A stretch of 20,934 nucleotides of DNA, from positions 481 through 21,414 of the forward strand of contig CAMPET010000457.1 of assembly GCA_946803715.1 (NCBI GenBank), in the 5' to 3' direction. A program made the position numbers and the translations under genes. Source of the stretch: Beroe ovata (Eukaryota; Ctenophora; Nuda; Beroida; Beroidae). Of the stretch, positions 20,701 to 20,934 are shown piece by piece; positions within the stretch are counted from its first letter, which is position 1, and each line of letters starts with the position of its first letter. The notes under the pieces are model-generated. The model saw nothing but the letters and a program-made list of their open reading frames with translations. It had not been told where the DNA came from and searched no databases.

Positions 20701-20851
20701 ACGCACACACGTACCAGGCAGTTTGTCATGTTCAGATCCTCTGAGACCAGCCCTTGCTTCATCTACTACCTCACAATCCCCAGACCCCAGGGCAAGAAGA
20801 CACAGGTATCGAGAGGGAAGGTGGGAAGTGGGGTGGAGCATGTTGGAGAAC
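12535..20851 (-). CDS. ECPAS: ECM29/ECPAS proteasome adaptor and scaffold, 21 exons (5' partial)
   Basis: Exons, N- to C-terminal: 20851-20715, 20469-20351, 20049-19941, 19842-19745, 19643-19398, 18228-18099, 17863-17767, 17644-17487, 17372-17264, 16937-16831, 16661-16579, 16397-16143, 15980-15847, 15712-15537, 15400-15272, 15178-14910, 14764-14537, 14402-14293, 14128-13956, 13772-13615, 13431-12535. Every phase matches and the joined frame runs 1306 codons to the stop. ECM29 is a large HEAT-repeat protein that binds the 26S proteasome and links it to membranes and stress responses. Diagnostic matches to the animal protein along its length: LPSRYLCLLALG, TTYKELCSLASDMNQP, YQFDPNL, MDDIKESVR, LVPRLSSL, TGWVGKLM, and GRTFPGKS near the end. 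About the last two-thirds of the family length (human about 1845 aa) is present; the N-terminal part lies beyond the right edge. No internal break was seen. Identity is very secure; individual splice sites are manual predictions. Confidence 0.95.
14766..14866. repeat. (TG)n microsatellite in an ECM29 intron
   Basis: Imperfect TG/TC dinucleotide repeat on the plus strand. On the gene's strand it is a CA-rich tract that directly abuts the acceptor of the exon starting at 14764 (CACACAG/GTGTCAG), so it replaces the usual polypyrimidine tract. Confidence 0.95.
16960..17083. repeat. Intronic inverted repeat with T-rich and A-rich arms
   Basis: The ends GGGGTCAAC (within 16960-16979) and GTTGACCCC (from 17066) are inverted copies, with further imperfect matching (CATTGGGG and CCCCACATTG). 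Inside them TTTTTGTTTTTTTTT runs on one side face AAAAAAAACAAAAAAG on the other, so the element could fold into one long stem. It lies in the intron between exons 17372-17264 and 16937-16831. Confidence 0.75.
17088..17260. repeat. TGTAC/GTATAC-rich intronic segment
   Basis: Dense short palindromic motifs (TGTACA, GTACATTGTAC, GTATAC) without a regular period. A similar cluster lies at 20641-20690 in another intron of the same gene. Confidence 0.6.
17971..18030. repeat. Three perfect 20-bp tandem repeats
   Basis: TCAGCAAGGAATCCCGATGA repeated three times without a mismatch, in the ECM29 intron between exons 18228-18099 and 17863-17767. Confidence 0.95.
18335..18340 (-). terminator. Polyadenylation signal AATAAA
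   Basis: A canonical AATAAA on the minus strand, about 335 nt downstream of the small nested reading frame's stop. It lies inside an ECM29 intron, where ECM29 itself needs no such signal. Confidence 0.5.
18674..18784 (-). CDS. Small acidic ORF nested in an ECM29 intron
   Basis: 36 codons, starting in strong context (ACCATGG). The peptide begins MADCEEVPTVVEEEV and is almost entirely Glu, Ala, Pro and Val, strongly acidic. A TATATAAA box lies about 95 bp upstream, two CACGTG sites lie above that, and an AATAAA lies downstream, so there is a complete gene-like architecture on the same strand as ECM29. The frame continues past its TGA through two short segments to a further 50-odd open codons, so a longer spliced product cannot be ruled out, but I found no splice pair that joins them. 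I do not recognise the protein; acidic N-termini of this kind occur in many unrelated proteins. Confidence 0.4.
   Translation of the reverse strand: MADCEEVPTVVEEEVPAAAEEDAPVEEEAAPEEEAS
18879..18886 (-). promoter_or_regulatory. TATA box of the nested transcript
   Basis: TATATAAA followed by CCCC on the minus strand, about 95 bp before ATG 18784, which places the start of transcription near 18855. Confidence 0.5.
18916..18933. promoter_or_regulatory. Paired CACGTG (E-box/G-box) sites
   Basis: CACGTG at 18916-18921 and 18928-18933, spaced 12 bp centre to centre, about 30-45 bp upstream of the TATA box. CACGTG is the core site for bHLH-type factors such as the MYC/MAX and USF families. Confidence 0.45.
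20049..20205. repeat. 80-bp tandem duplication including a splice acceptor
   Basis: Copies from 20049 and 20129, each beginning CCTGGAGCAAATCCTCGATT. Each copy holds two diverged 21-bp subrepeats of the AATCATGAAG(C/T)(G/T)GTGAGCAG type. The left edge coincides with the acceptor of ECM29 exon 20049-19941. Confidence 0.9.
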
Positions 20852-20921
20852 CTGCACAGTCAAATTATTCATTTGTTGAGTGTGTGTTGAGTAGTGAGTA
20901 CACCCGAAAACAATGCCACGC

Positions 20922-20934
20922 GGGGGGGGGGGGG
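20922..20934. other. Terminal run of 13 G
   Basis: The window ends in GGGGGGGGGGGGG. A homopolymer at the very end of a sequence is more likely a read or contig-end artefact than biology. Confidence 0.6.

Noticed and set aside
1-20934. CRISPR arrays, bacterial operons, rRNA genes
   Set aside because: No such pattern; spliceosomal introns throughout the genes show nuclear eukaryotic DNA.

Overview
The window is eukaryotic and almost certainly metazoan. Its genes are split by short GT-AG introns (about 70-150 bp, a few longer), and two of the proteins are recognisable relatives of animal UBE2O and ECM29/ECPAS. Compact spacing, short introns, mixed strands and scattered Ns in a draft assembly would suit an early-branching animal such as a demosponge; that taxonomic guess is inference. 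Homology statements rest on family sequences as I remember them, because no search was run.

Layout, left to right. (1) 1-1038: one orphan minus-strand exon (96-183), then about 850 bp with no gene I can support, ending in a (GTT)n tract. (2) 1039-3597, plus strand: a four-exon SLC22-type (organic ion transporter, MFS) gene. (3) 3706-6492, minus strand, converging on gene 2: a ten-exon gene whose protein matches the N-terminal CR1 region of UBE2O, but which ends in a hydrophobic tail and has no E2 (UBC) domain. (4) 6493-7698: non-coding, with a CG-rich repeated block and a hairpin. (5) 7699-9090, minus strand: an intronless gene for a secreted protein with five exact 40-residue tectonin/tachylectin-like repeats. 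(6) 9091-12534: no convincing gene; dominated by a roughly 1-kb sequence present twice, the second copy starting exactly at an N, followed by a minisatellite. (7) 12535-20851, minus strand: 21 exons of the proteasome adaptor ECM29/ECPAS, open at its 5' end. One of its introns appears to hold a small same-strand gene with a TATA box, a good start context and a polyadenylation signal (18335-18886).

I assembled the three spliced genes by hand. All intron phases agree and each joined frame is open: SLC22-like 624 codons (605 from the better start), UBE2O-like 639 codons, ECM29 1306 codons within the window. Functionally, two of the genes belong to protein quality control: the UBE2O-like protein keeps a putative substrate-recognition region and gains a membrane tail, and ECM29 is a HEAT-repeat proteasome adaptor. 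The transporter and the secreted lectin-like protein are unrelated to them. The most unusual items are the E2-less, tail-anchored UBE2O relative and the intronless lectin-like gene.
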